Notes under the pieces: generated by a model | What the model saw: the letters and a program-made list of their open reading frames with translations, nothing else | What the model was told of the DNA's origin: nothing | Database searches by the model: none | Source: Aquila chrysaetos chrysaetos | Taxonomy: Eukaryota; Chordata; Aves; Accipitriformes; Accipitridae | DNA: 64,000 bases | Direction: 5' to 3' | Assembly: GCF_900496995.4 (NCBI RefSeq) | Contig: NC_044019.1 | Coordinates: 4,251,501 to 4,315,500 of the forward strand | Position numbers and translations under genes: made by a program | Shown here: positions 29,901-42,180 of the stretch, in pieces | How the letters are laid out: every line of letters starts with the position of its first letter | Position numbering within the stretch: position 1 is the stretch's first letter

Positions 29901-32900
29901 TCTCGCAAGGAAAATTAGTGGTTGCAAAGGTCTCACTGATCTTCAGATAAAAATACATTTTAATCCAAATGCAGCCGAGGAGTCCACGGAATTGAAGAAT
30001 AAAACAAGACTTTTAGGGAGTGTCTCCCTCACAATGAAAGCTTTTCCACGGGCAAGAAATATTTAAGGTAATTTGTATTTGTTTACTGGAGGTGTTTAGG
30101 CTGATACTATATTTATGCTGAAAAACACCATTAAAGAAAGTGTTCCCTTTGGAACAAATTTGCACTTGCCAATGTGCTATTCAAAATTATTTAATTTTTT
30201 CAAATCGGATGGAGCGCCTGGCTTGCATTGCTAGTTTGTGTTTTGAGAAATTCACTCGAACTCACTTAATTCCTCCACAAAATGAGGCAAGTAAAAGCAC
30301 TCACCACAGATGGCGATTGCGCCTGCAGCAAGAGAGATGAAAATATAAATTAATTGCTTTGATATTGGGGCAATATAACCCTGAAATGTCATACCCACCT
30401 CTTCAAATGCAGTCATAGGACTGTATTGCATGATATCCAAATACTATGGTGATGAGGGCTGACAAGGCTCTAGAGTAGAAAAATAATCTAAGCTGCTAAT
30501 GAAGTAAAGACAAAGGCCCCACGAGCACTCTGCTGTCCTTGCAAAAAATTCTCCAACACACTGAAATGGCGACACCCCCTAAAGTAATGGCAGTGACTGC
30601 GGTACCGACACATGGGCACCTTCATCCTGATTACAACCAGGATGCTGAACGAGATCTGGTCTTTCTCCTAAATAGTGAGGTCTGCCTTTGATCCAGCCTG
30701 GGCAAAGGAACAGCAGAATTCCCTTCCCAGCCTGGTAGATCTTCTGGCATGTTTTTCATTCTTTGTTTTTTAAGATCATTTTCTTAGGTTTTACATGATT
30801 AAACTACTTCTATGTCTCTGCGTAGTCTTCTCTCCCAGCTTTTAGTTTTGTGAGCCAGTCTCTGCCCCTCCGATAAATATGGATAAGAGCTCAGTGACAT
30901 GAATTCCACAAGTTTCTTGAAAACAGATGGCCGGGGAGAGGCAAGAGTGAGGAAGAGGCTTCAGCACAAGCCCAACTATTATTAGAGACCAGAGACTTCA
31001 CACGAGGGAGAGCTATCACAGCCACTCCCAACAGCGGGTACAATTTCAGAGCTGGTTGTTTTCTTCACGGCACCAGCAGATCCTCCAAGACACTAATGTG
31101 CAGTTGTGCTCTCCCAGCAGCTACCTGCCAAATACAAGGACAAATCTATGTGGCTGCTGGCTTCCACCTCCACTATGTCCAGAAACACAAAATGAAAGCT
31201 GGCCCGGAGATCTCCTCATATTGCTTTCCCCCCTCCTTGGTCCCATAGCTCCCAACTGAGCCTGGAGCCTCGACCCATTTCTCTGCATCCTCGCTGCTTT
31301 TCCCTTTCTGCTCCTAACCGGAGTCCACAAATTTGCATTTCCCATATGGAGTACCAAGAGCTTTGCTATTCAAGGAAGCCCGTAAACAACTCACTGCCGA
31401 GGGTTCAAAAATAACTACGCTGCACAGAGCGATAGCAAGTGGCTGGGAGAGAAGCACGAAGAAAGGGTTTATGGGTTGGGGTTTTTTGCGTGTGAGCCAA
31501 CAGGAGATGCACTAATTAGATTTCAAAAGTGTCAGAGTCAGCCATTTCAGCTGGGATAGAGCAAAGGAGACAGCGTGATTTTGACAACCACATGGAATAG
31601 CAATACATTGGGAAGCCATAAAATATTCAACAGCTATAGAAGATTCCAGTAAAGACATTTGCTTTGGCTCTTTGAAAATGGAGTGGGGGGAAAGAAAAGC
31701 TGGGTATAGCACTAATTATTCCCCAGTTCCTAATTAGTTCCTTGAATTTAAAATATGGATTCAGCTCTACCAGCAGCTCAGCAAGCCTATTGTGCTATTA
31801 ATACTTCCCCGGCGTGATATAGTTAAAAATACTCCCACCCTTTCAAGACAAAATGCAGCTTGGAAGTGTCACAATGGGAGGAGTTCAGGGATGGAAATCC
31901 TCTTAAAGGAATACGACTTTCCCAATGTCAAATAAACAATATGAATGAGCTTGTAACAGCCCCCAGACTGAGCCTGTTCCCACTAAGAGCAAATTTGAAA
32001 ATAATGCTCAATGCAGAGCTCTCGGGCTGCTTGCTATCAAAGCTGTTTCACTGACAAAATCGTTACGCAGCCAAATGGTAACAGGTTTTACTTATTTTTC
32101 AGAGAGATCTGCTGCTTGGGGAGCAGGTGGGTTTGCAATTCTCAAGTGCATTCAGATCAAAAGGCAGGATTTTGAAGCGTCCCCCCTCTCCTTGCATCCA
32201 CCCCACGCTCAGCTAATGCAGGAGATCCTGACCTGCCCAGTGCAACAGCCACAGCTAATTTTTCCGTGGCATCATCTATAGGTGCTGTTTATGGACGAGA
32301 TCTGTCAGACACTGTGGGCAGAATAAAACCTGCCTCTTCCCGCAGGATTTGTGAGCCAAGGAAAGAAGTCTGGGTTTTTTTATGGCACCTTTCGACTTTG
32401 AAGAGGTCCAGATCTATGCTTTCACCCTTTAGAACCTCTCAGGACAATAAGCAGTTCCCCTCCCATCTCCACTGACAATTCTGCATCAAAATGGGTTAAT
32501 TCCCACTCCCTCCCGCTGGCTCTTCACCCACTGCCTGTAGCTCAGCAATACCAGCATGGAAACAATACCTGCACTTAATATTTGCTCAGTGCTCTTTGAT
32601 CCCTTTTCCCCCCAGTAATTCGAGTTCATAATAGGTCAATATATATATATTAAAAGAAAAAAGACCAAACACATCCACTGCAGCTGTGAGAACAGGCAAA
32701 CAAAGCCAGCCTTTCTGGAGGAAAGACACATCTCTGTCTTTTATGCAATAAACCAGCAAACTGCTGCTGTACACTAAAATCAATACCCGGAGAGACACCC
32801 TTATGTTGCGATTGCCAACATTAAGTGCTTTATTTTAATTAAAAAAAAACCCCAAACTCCCCACAAAAATCCCAACCCAGGCCTTGCGTGATGAATGTCG

Positions 32901-33000
32901 TTAGAGAGCCGCTATCAACGCGAGGAGGCGAAGGCAGCCTGAAGCTTGTGGGTTGGGGGGGTCCGGTGCCACCGTGTCACCCGGAGAGGGGTGCTGACAG
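26946..33000. other. AT-rich gene-free interval between STMN1 and PAFAH2
   Basis: About 6 kb without a recognisable exon, RNA gene or transposon. The sequence is AT-rich, non-repetitive and rich in homeobox-like TAATTA/ATTTA words, for example around 28.6-28.9 kb and 29.4-30.1 kb. The corresponding human interval is also a gene desert, so conserved enhancers are possible but not demonstrated. A short minus-strand frame at 30305-30440 with a membrane-like segment is discussed under findings. Confidence 0.5.
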
Positions 33001-36000
33001 TCTCAGCACCTACCCGCACCCCGGTCCGGGGTGAAGACGTAAGCCAAAGGTTAAAAAGGAGGACGTGGGACATTTGGGGTCCCCGCCTCGCCCAGCCCCC
33101 CCCACTCTCCCCCACCACCATGCTGGGGTGCAAAGCACGAGCTGGCATCCACAGGGCTGAGCTCAGCCTGTCCTTCCTAAAATGGAGGAAATCTGGATAT
33201 TGACCAAACCCGATCCCTCCAATCTGTTTCAGGGGCTTTTTCAGAGCAGCCTGGAACTGGAGAGACCTCACACAGCCCTTTCTCTCCTCCAGCACCTCCA
33301 TTTCGCTTCTCAGTCCTTTTTTCCCCTGTTTTTTCAGGAAACATCTCTAGGGTCAGCAACAGACTGCTCCAGCCTGAAATGGGGCTTCTGCTGCAGAGTG
33401 AAAACTGTCAAAAAACCAGTTGTGCTCTCAAAATACCCTCGATGCTGCTGGCTGAGAGAACAGGAGCCCTCTTGGCCTGCGGCATTGTATTTTGAAGGCC
33501 AGGGAACTCAGCAAGCATCACGCCTGCAGCCCTGCAGCATCGCACCTCGAAGCCGGCAAGCACGTGCCCTGCGCCGGATCCGAAGGGTCTGTCTGCCCGG
33601 CAGAGCCCTGGTCCTGCCCTGTAACCCAGCGTGGGAGGAACTGGTGCTTGGGAAGATGGCAAAGTTGAGCTGAATCTCTCCTGACTGCGAGCATCCGGGG
33701 TTTTCCGCTCAAGACGGCCTGGAAGCTGACGCATTAGATGAGAACAATTCCCTTTGGAGATTAAGAAACTCGATTTTTCTTCAGAACTTCACCCAGAGCA
33801 AAGTTTTGATTTGCCAATAGAAAAATCAACGTAAAAACAAGCATATACTCACCAATCAAAGGAATCTAAGGAACTCTGCTCAAGAGGGTGCTGCCCGGGT
33901 TTGGGTTGGGAGCGGGGTCAGCCCTGCGCCTGCATCTGCGCTGGTCTTCGGGGCTGGTATCGCAGCCCACGGCCAGACACTGAGCTCCTCTACTAGAGCT
34001 CGTGCGGTTCTCACTGCACACACTGTGCTCAGCTTGCAGGGCCGTGGACCTTCGGAAGCTGTTGTGAATCCAGGCCTTACTATTTTCCTTAAAAATACAA
34101 GAAAAAGGGAAAAAAAAAAAACCATGACAGTGTTACGGTAATTACAAGGAGGTTTTAACACATGTCTCAATTTGCATTAATTAAATCAACAGAGAAGGTT
34201 CAATTGAGTAAACGAGTTTTTTTCCTGAGCGGCAGCAAATGCTGCGGCAGGCTGGAGCTGGTAACTCCAGTTTGCTGCATGCATGTGCGGCGGGATGGGG
34301 AGGGATCTGCCGGCTGGAAGGGTCTTCCCAGGAGGGAGGGAGCCGCAGGCAGGATGAGCTGGGGGTGGGGAGGATGAGAAGAAGACTCTCAGCTCTAAGA
34401 TACTAAGAGCTCCAAGCCAGGTCTGTGCTGACACTGTCGGATTTCAGCCCTGAGCCCAGAGAGTGGAAAGCTTTGAAGCCGAAGCGGGTCGGAGAGCGGA
34501 GGTTGCTCTGCGGAGATAAGCCGTGGGTAAGAGGAATGCGTCCATTCATACCCCAGCCATGCTGCAAGCACAGCTGTGAGGGGAATATAAATGGGCAGCG
34601 TTTTTTTTTTTTTTATTTTTAAAGCCACCAGTTTGAATATTAAAGCAGATCAGACCCATTGAAATGCTTGGCTGGAAGTGAACTCTTTCCAACACACAAC
34701 GCTCCAGGGCAGGGGATGGCTGGACTGCCAACCTGCAGGCGGGTGCCCCGGGTGCCAACATCCCCAACATAACGGAGTCGGTGTTTCCTTCCCACGTCCC
34801 TGAGAAGCAAAATCCCTCTGTGGATAAAACACGGGGGATTTACGGATATAAAACCCAGCCAGTTCACATTCAAACCCAAACCTCTGTGGCAACCAAGAGC
34901 TGGTGCCAACAGGCTGCTGTGGCAGATAGTGTACCAGGCTAACCCTTAATTCCTGCTTTTTGCCAGAAAACCTTCCAGTGTGGCACAGGCAAGCCTGGAG
35001 CAGCCCGGACCACCCCAAAGACTGGGGTCCGGTCTCCCCTCCGGTCGCTGGCCCAGGCGCGTGGCAGGGAACGATGCTCTGTCCCTTCCCATGGCTGGCC
35101 TGGGAAACGCTGGCTCCGGCAGACGTGTCCCAGCCCTTTTTTTTCCGACCTCTCAGGACCAGCAAAGCAATCCAAGCAAGCTGGGACGTGGGGAAAACAC
35201 CTTCCTCGTGTGCTACGCCAGGGATTTGTGCTGCATCTTTCATGCACGCTGCCTCCGGCCTCGAGGCTGGAGCATGTAATGGGGATCTGAAGGAAAGTGC
35301 TGCTTGCAAGGGGAGCCTGATTGAAGAGATGGCTCCGGGCTGGATTTTAAAGCAGATGCAGTGAGTCAGTGAAGTAGGAAAATGCTTGGAGAGGGCTCCT
35401 ACACTACCACATCCCACAGAGAGCAGAGAGGGGCCGATGAAGTGGAGGAAAGAGGGTGTCTGCCCTGCCCCAAGTGACCCTAGAGTGTTTTTGCACTCCC
35501 CTCTTTCTTCCAGCTGGGTTTTCCTCCCGAGGCACAAACACAATTGGGAACGTGGTCCTGGGCGCAGAGGGCGACTCTGGAGTGGGGAGCAAAGGGATGC
35601 AGGGCCGGGCAGAAGGACATCTGCCCGCTTCCCCGCTCCTCCCAGCCCCACGGGTACTGGTGATGGGAATAAATGGGTTTCTGTGAACCAAAGGGTTAAC
35701 GAATGTCAGAGTCACCCTCTGAGCGCAGTCGGTTTCTGCCACCCCCTTCCCGAAAGCCTTTACATAAGAGCCTTGCAGAATTTATAGCCTGCCTCAGCTG
35801 TGCCGTGCTGGAGCCGCGACCGGGCTGCTCCCCTGTAGCTGCCAGCACAGATCCCCTGCCATGCTAATTCAGGGAGGAAAATGGGATTTGATTTCTGCAC
35901 CAGTCACTGTCTCTCACTGTTAAAACAGGACCTGACGGGCTCTGTCCATCCCCCCCGGCTCGCCCACACGATTCATCGCATACATCAACCTTGAATGTCC

Positions 36001-37380
36001 GCCACCCACCCTCAGCATCTCAGCACGACGGTCTTGAGGATCCCTGGGTTGTCACACCCCAGCCTGCTCCCAGGGCTAGAAATGGTGTTTAACGTGTAAA
36101 ACAATTAAAAAAAAAAATCTCCAAGCCTCAAAAGCACCAGGATCTTGTGGTCCTGTTCACATCAGTCCTTTGTGTCCCTGGAGAACGGAGCAGATGTTGA
36201 AAGAGGTCCCCTGAGGTCCCCTCTGCTACTGCACAGCACTTTGCCTTCCCCCCGAGGCCATCCCGGAGCATCCTCAGCCCCAGGACTCGCCCTCGACTAA
36301 GAGGGGCCAGGGGCCACCAGCGAGGTGAGGATGTGGCCATCATGGTGACAGAAACAACTCGGGCACCGGAGGAGTGAGATGCTGCTTTTCCATTCCCCTT
36401 TCTTCCCCTGGGAGAAGGGCTTTGCTGGCGCCTGTCAGCGGCTGTCACTGGGTGAGGAATAGCATGTGCCACCCAAACTCCCCTCTCCTCCATCCTTGGC
36501 ACCCCAGGAAATCCTGCACCGGGCGCTGTCGTCTGCTGCAGCTTCTCCCTGCGATGGCAGGAGGTGAAGCAAAGCCAAGGCTGCCGCTGCCGTCCCCCCT
36601 CACATCCCCCAGCAGGAATGCCATGCCGGCGGCTGCGGGGACAATGCAAAAGCAGATGGTGTGCCGGGAGCCCGGATGTTCCCAGCAGCTGCCGAGGCGG
36701 AGTGTCCAGGATTGCCTGCCGCCTCTCCGGCCGCAGTGCCAGCGAGGACCCTGGGGAGGGTCTCCAGTGGGGTAAATCCATGGAGCTCCGCCGGCTTCAG
36801 GATAGCTGAGGATCGGACCCCCCCTTAAAAAGCACCCCTTGCTCTAACGTCTCTGGCGTTACCCAGGAATGTGCTATAGGTACTTCCAAAGTGCCTTATT
36901 CCCACCGCCAGCACGTGCCTGTTTGGAGCAGAGTTGCTCTTCATGCTGCAAAACCAGGCTGGGCTGTTTTCCTTCTGTCCCCAGGGCTGATCCCAGTCCC
37001 CGTTTCACATCCCTGCGCTGCTGGGGTGCTCAGAGATACCTCCAGCGAGTCCCGTGTTTAATACCGTCCTCTTTCTTTTTACCCCCAGATTTGAGGCGTG
37101 GAGTCAGCAATCTGGCCAGCTTTCCAGGACGACGATAAGATTTTCATTACCTTTGTGCTTGGAGCCCTGATGCTGCATCTCTTTGCGCTGGTTCTTTTGG
37201 CTGTGGTTGAACTACACCCAACCCACAGCAAACAACCTGCCTGCTCCTGCCAGATGTGCCACAGCTGCAGCAGATCCAGCCAGGCCCGGCGAGGGATCGA
37301 TGCCCACCTACCCTCTGCATGCAAGCAGGGTGTCACCTCAGGCCCAAGTGACAGCCAACTCAGTCTTTGTCCCCGGGGAT
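33001..37380. other. GC-richer intergenic DNA downstream of PAFAH2
   Basis: Base composition rises toward GC here. Long open frames (for example 34650-35651 minus and 36128-36781 minus) reflect scarcity of stop codons and show no domain, conserved motif or paired splice sites. A T run lies near 34600. No gene is supported. Confidence 0.5.
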
Positions 37381-37386
37381 TTTATT
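37381..37386 (-). terminator. PAFAH2: PAFAH2 polyadenylation signal
   Basis: TTTATT is AATAAA on the minus strand, about 235 bases past the PAFAH2 stop codon (37619-37621). Confidence 0.65.
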
Positions 37387-37618
37387 CTCTTAGTCCCACA
37401 GCCCTCACTGCAGGCAGCAGCCACTGCAGGCAGCGCTTGAGCAGGGAGGGCTCTCCTGGCACGCTCGCTGAGCACCACGGCCACCAGACGTCCTACGAGC
37501 ATGGTCCCCAGGTCCTGCTCTCCCCATGGGTCCTCCTGCCCTTGTGGGCTCCTGCACGGCACAGTTTGGACAAGAAGTAGCTGCTTTCCTCAGCTCCCAC
37601 CACCGACCTCGGAGCAGG

Positions 37619-40600
37619 CTACAGCTTGGAGCGGCAGAACGGTGCTTCTGGAACAACTGAGTCTCCGATGCCTTCGAGGAGGTTGTCCCATTGATCGAAC
37701 TCCTCTTCCAGGTCTGCACGGGGCAGAGATGGTGACAGGGTTACTACAGCAATTATCAGCCTGGCTCCAGGCATAAAGGAGGTGCAGCCACCGGACCCCT
37801 TTGCTTTGTGCAACGGGGTGGGAAGCACCAAACCCAAGCCCAGGAAAGCAGCGGCCGCCCCGCAGCCCCCTGCGAACGGGGGAGCTCTCGTGCCCTCCCG
37901 AGCCCCCGGCCAACGTGCCCTCCACCCCACGCCGTACTGAGATGCCTTTGCAGGAAGGCCAGAGCTGCCCGGCTGGTGATGTCCAGACCCTTGTAGGGGT
38001 CGAGGGTCCCCCTCAGGCCAAAGAAGCGGTTGACGAGTTTCCCGGTGAGAAAGGTGAAGTCGGTCTGGCTCTGGTGCACAGATCCCCTGGGACAGGGAAG
38101 GGATCTGCTTCAGCGGGAGCTGGGGAGAAGTCCTCCTGCTGGGACACAGCTCGTAGGTGCTCCCAGGAGGGTACTGGCGGGTCGGTGTCCCCAGCCCCTG
38201 ACTCACAGGATGGTTATAATCTTCGTCTGGCTGTTTCTGGAGCTCAGTCTCTTCATTTTGGCAATGCTTTCTGGTGTCTGGAACTTCTCGGTGTTGATGA
38301 AGAGCACGGGCTTGGGCACCTCCGGGTACAGCGCGTTCTCCAGGGGGAACATCCAGGCGTCGAGAGCCACCGCACACCTGCAGCAGGACGGATGCCCGGC
38401 ACTGCTGCCCACACCACAGCTTCCCTTCCCACTGGGATGACCCACATGTCCCAGGAGCTTCCCACGGCTCCTGGTCCCTGCTGCGGCTTACCTGAAGCTG
38501 GGCTCTTTCACCAAGGCCAGCACTGCTGTCACCCCGCCAAAGGAATGGCCCATGACAGCGACTTTGGTCAGATCAACGCTGTCCTGCAAAAAGGAGAAGG
38601 CTGAGGAGCCTGTGCCCAAACCCCGCTGCAGAAGGTCCCTAATTAGGGAAGAAAAAGCCTAGGGAAGAAGATCAGCAAAGCCCCACTGCTCTGCCCTCTG
38701 CAAGGAATGCCGTGTCCAGTTTTCACCGCCAGTGCAATGGAACCCAGCTTCCCTGGCATGCACGGGGGAGAAGAAGGAGAAGAGAGGCACCAAGAAGCCA
38801 AAAAGTAGAAGGCTGTGGCTCTGCACAGACCCTGCTTGTCCCAGGAGGGACTCATGCAACAAGGACTGATCCTGCCAGCAAAGGGCACCCGGACCACCCC
38901 CCATCAGCCAAATGATCCCCCTGGCTGGTCCTTCAGCACAGACAGACCCAGATACCTTCAGCACAGAGAGATCAAAGTCCTGGTGAAGGACGTTCAGGAC
39001 AGATTTACCACTGCTGATGTCCTCGAAGAGCCGGAGCGCTCGCACACATTCCTCCGCTCTCTGATGAACCTGGGAGTGAGAGTTGCCCCTTCCCCGGTTA
39101 ACCCAGTCCCTCCACCCCGCAAGGATCTGGGGCCAGATCCTCCCCCCGACATCCACCCACACTCGTCCCTCCAAAACTGCAGCTCTCAGACCCAATGAGG
39201 CTTTCCCTGAATTACAGCAAACGTAAAAGCAAGTGAGAGGCTGCACCGCAGCGGCTCCCGCGGGGATGTGGTGAATTTATTGGAATGATTTCTTTTGTTG
39301 TTTGTTTTTAATTCAGTTAACCTGACAGCAGAGATGGCTGGAGATGAGCGGAAGACCTCTGCTCTGGGGAGCAAGCAGCGGGGTGCGCAGGGGAGGGAGA
39401 GCCCGGTTTCCTCGCCAGCTGCCCCCCCAGCCAAGCCTGCCGAAGCCACCCGCCGGTGCAAACACCCACGGGGAGCCCAGACCCCCCCCTCCCACCCCCG
39501 CTGCCAGAAGCAAACCTGGACGTCACCCTGAAACCCAGCTCAGGGGCTCCATCCAGGAGCAGCTCAAAAGCCCAAACCACTGATTTGGGGGGAGGAAGCC
39601 CTGACCTGGAGCCACTTTGGGACTATGTCCTCTGCTCCCCTGACACAAATGCTGTTGGCTGTGCATGTTTAAAGGCCTTCCCCCAAAGTGAGAAGTGACA
39701 AAAAACTCAGATGAAAACCTCTCTCCGCTCTTCCCTGCTTCCTCCAACATAGATGATGCCATAACTGAGGCTGACCTGGCAACCATTTCTCTCTATTTAC
39801 AATTTATTTCTCATTCACCCTCAACATTTATGTTCATGGGTTCATCTTTATAGGAAAACTCTTTCCCTTGTTCATGCAATGTGCCGTGAGACAGACTGTA
39901 CACAAAAATAAGAGGCTGGGAGGTGATTTAAGACTGCCAAAAGCACCTCCAACCACTGCATTTCCTAGAGAGCTTTTCTACGACAAATCTTGACTCAACG
40001 TTGTCCTTTTAATCGAGGCAGAAACGAGCAGGGCTCAGCAGGAAACCTTCCTGCTCCTCAGCAAGCAGCTGTCCGGGGTAATCCCATAGGGACAAAAACC
40101 AGAGCATGAACAAACCCAGCAGCAGGTCCGGAGCCCTGCCAGCCTGCGGCGCTGGGCTGGGCAGAAAGCCCGTTTCTCCCTGGGGTGTGGGTGGCATTAA
40201 GCATCCGGACACGGCAAAGCCCAGCCCGGCTCCTGCCGGGGTCAGCTGGACCGGACAGAGGGACCCCATGAAACAGAGATAGTCAGGTTGAACATATTTT
40301 TCTCAGCTTGCAAGGAGAAAGCTCAGCCCCAGCATCACAGTGGTATGGGTCTGGGGAGGGCAGCAGATGAAGACCCCGGGGACGTGGGGCCGGCTTGGCT
40401 TGCAGGAGGGATTTCACACCTCCCGGGTTGCCCACCCTTAACCCCCCACCCTGGTACCTGCTTGTTTCGGAAATAAAACTCCTTCTGCCCTTGGGGCACC
40501 CGTTGGTAGGGGATCCACTCCTCTCTCCCAGCCTCTGCTTTGCAGAAATACGTCGCGGAGGCAGAATGGTCCCTGCAGCGGCAGGAGGGCAGGCAGTCGT

Positions 40601-41633
40601 GTCGCGGGGGCACCGCCAGCTCCCCGGGACACCGTGCCCTGCCAGCCCTGTCACGGCTGCCAAATTCGGTGGGGACCGGGGCACCCACCTGTGCTCCAGT
40701 GCCGCCACCGCGAAACCCCAGGATGCCAGCTCCGAGCAGACCGAGGAGTACAGGGTCCTGCCAGGGAGCCGGCGGGGGGGGGAACAGGGTCAGGGCTCCG
40801 CTGCCAACCCAAGGCAGGTCCGAGCGGGGCCACGGGGGGCCCAGGCCACCTGTGTCCCCATCCTGGCTCTGGCCCTGAGCAGGGGCTCAGCACCCCCAGC
40901 CCCTCTCGGGGCTCATCCTACCGAAAGGCTCCCAGGCCGTGGGAGAAGATGATCAGCGGGTACCCGCTGCCGCAGGGCTTGAAAGGGCCGTTCCAGCTCA
41001 CCGGCACTTTGCAGGAGCCTGCGGGGAAGAGAAACCCCCCCAGGAAAAGGGGGGACACGGGCAGCGGGTCCCCGCTCGGCTCCGTCCCTGCCTGTAGCAT
41101 CCACCCAGCTACCCCAGGCACAGAGGATGGGCTTGGTGGTCACGAACCCCGCTAAGGGAGTGGGTCCCTAAAGGAATGGGGGAGCACCCAGGATGGGGGG
41201 GATGTGGTGCCCGCCACCCCCTTACCGATGGCGATGCTGAACAGGGGCGCGCACCAGCGCCGGCTGCGGCGGGTGAAGTCGGCCAGCCCGCGGCAGTACT
41301 CGTAGCGTGGGATCCAGAGCGGCCGCTCGGCCCCTGCCCGGGGCAGGCAGGGGTAGAAGAAGCGGAGGAAGAGTCCCTGGGGGAGAGAAGGGAAGGGGGA
41401 AGGCGGTGGGGACAGCGCAGAGAAGCGGTGGCCATGTCCTCCGCAAGCTCAGCTGGCTGCAGCCACCCTGCTGTGCAGGGAAGCCTGTCCCCATCCCCGT
41501 CCCCATCCCCGTCCCCGTCCCCGTCCCCGTCCCCGTCCCGTACCTGCCGCGTGTGGCCCACCATGACGTCCGCGCAGCCCACCTGGTGAGGTCCCTTCCC
41601 CGGGGGCAGCGCCAGCGACTGCGTCCCCCCCAT
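37619..41633 (-). CDS. PAFAH2: Platelet-activating factor acetylhydrolase 2 (cytoplasmic)
   Basis: Ten coding exons: 41544-41633, 41226-41376, 40922-41018, 40689-40757, 40458-40572, 38956-39069, 38492-38583, 38207-38377, 37938-38086 and 37619-37713. All phases close, giving 380 residues (human 392). It hydrolyses acetyl and short oxidised acyl groups from phospholipids. Visible: N-terminal MGGTQS, an N-myristoylation signal as in the human enzyme; [36 protein letters not shown]; nucleophile elbow GHSFGG with Ser226; Asp249 in [10 protein letters not shown]; His304 in [10 protein letters not shown]. These keep the spacing of the human triad Ser236/Asp259/His314. The C-terminus [12 protein letters not shown] matches. 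The start is set by the myristoylation motif. A 5' UTR acceptor (ccacatag) lies 14 bases upstream, so at least one non-coding exon precedes it. The gene lies head to head with EXTL1. Confidence 0.96.
41487..41540. repeat. GGGGAC/GGGGAT hexanucleotide repeat in PAFAH2 intron 1
   Basis: About nine hexamers (plus strand GTCCCC and ATCCCC) fill a third of a 167-bp intron. They start a few bases inside the splice donor of the first coding exon (GT at 41543-41542). The minus-strand transcript would carry closely spaced GGGG runs. Confidence 0.92.
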
Positions 41634-42180
41634 GCTGCCACGGCCGAACCTATGTGGAGGCACGGGGTCAGCATCTGTCCCCCACCCCGGGGGACCCCGA
41701 CTCGGTCCCTCTTCCTTCCCCCACCCCTCTTCTGTTGCCCAGACCCCGGGCATCCCCCCAGCGCCGTGCCAGCAAACACAGCGGCATGGCAGCAAGAGGA
41801 GAAACGAGATTCCCAATTCCCACCCCACGGAATTCCCAGGGGCGCAGACCCCCTGGGGATGCTCAGGGATGAAACCCCGCAGTTTCTCTCCTGGGGGCTG
41901 CCGGAGCGGGACGGCGGGGCTGACGGCTGGTCGGTTGCCCCATGGCCACCCTGCTGTGGGGCAGCCGTCCCTGTCCCCCCCCCTTGCACCCCGGGATGCC
42001 GAGGGCTGGGGGGAGACCGGCACGGCCAGACACTGCGGAGCTGGGGCGGCACAGGGGATGCGCGAGCGAGGGGTCAGTGTGGGGCTGACACGGCCGCCTG
42101 CCAGCCCTCAGCACCCACGGGAGCCACTGAGGACACGGGGGGGGGGAGTGTGTGGAACCCTGCACCCCCCCCCCCCCCAG

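Noticed and set aside
37801-38604. 267-codon plus-strand frame
   Set aside because: It is antisense to PAFAH2 exons and introns. The minus-strand reading carries the lipase motifs.
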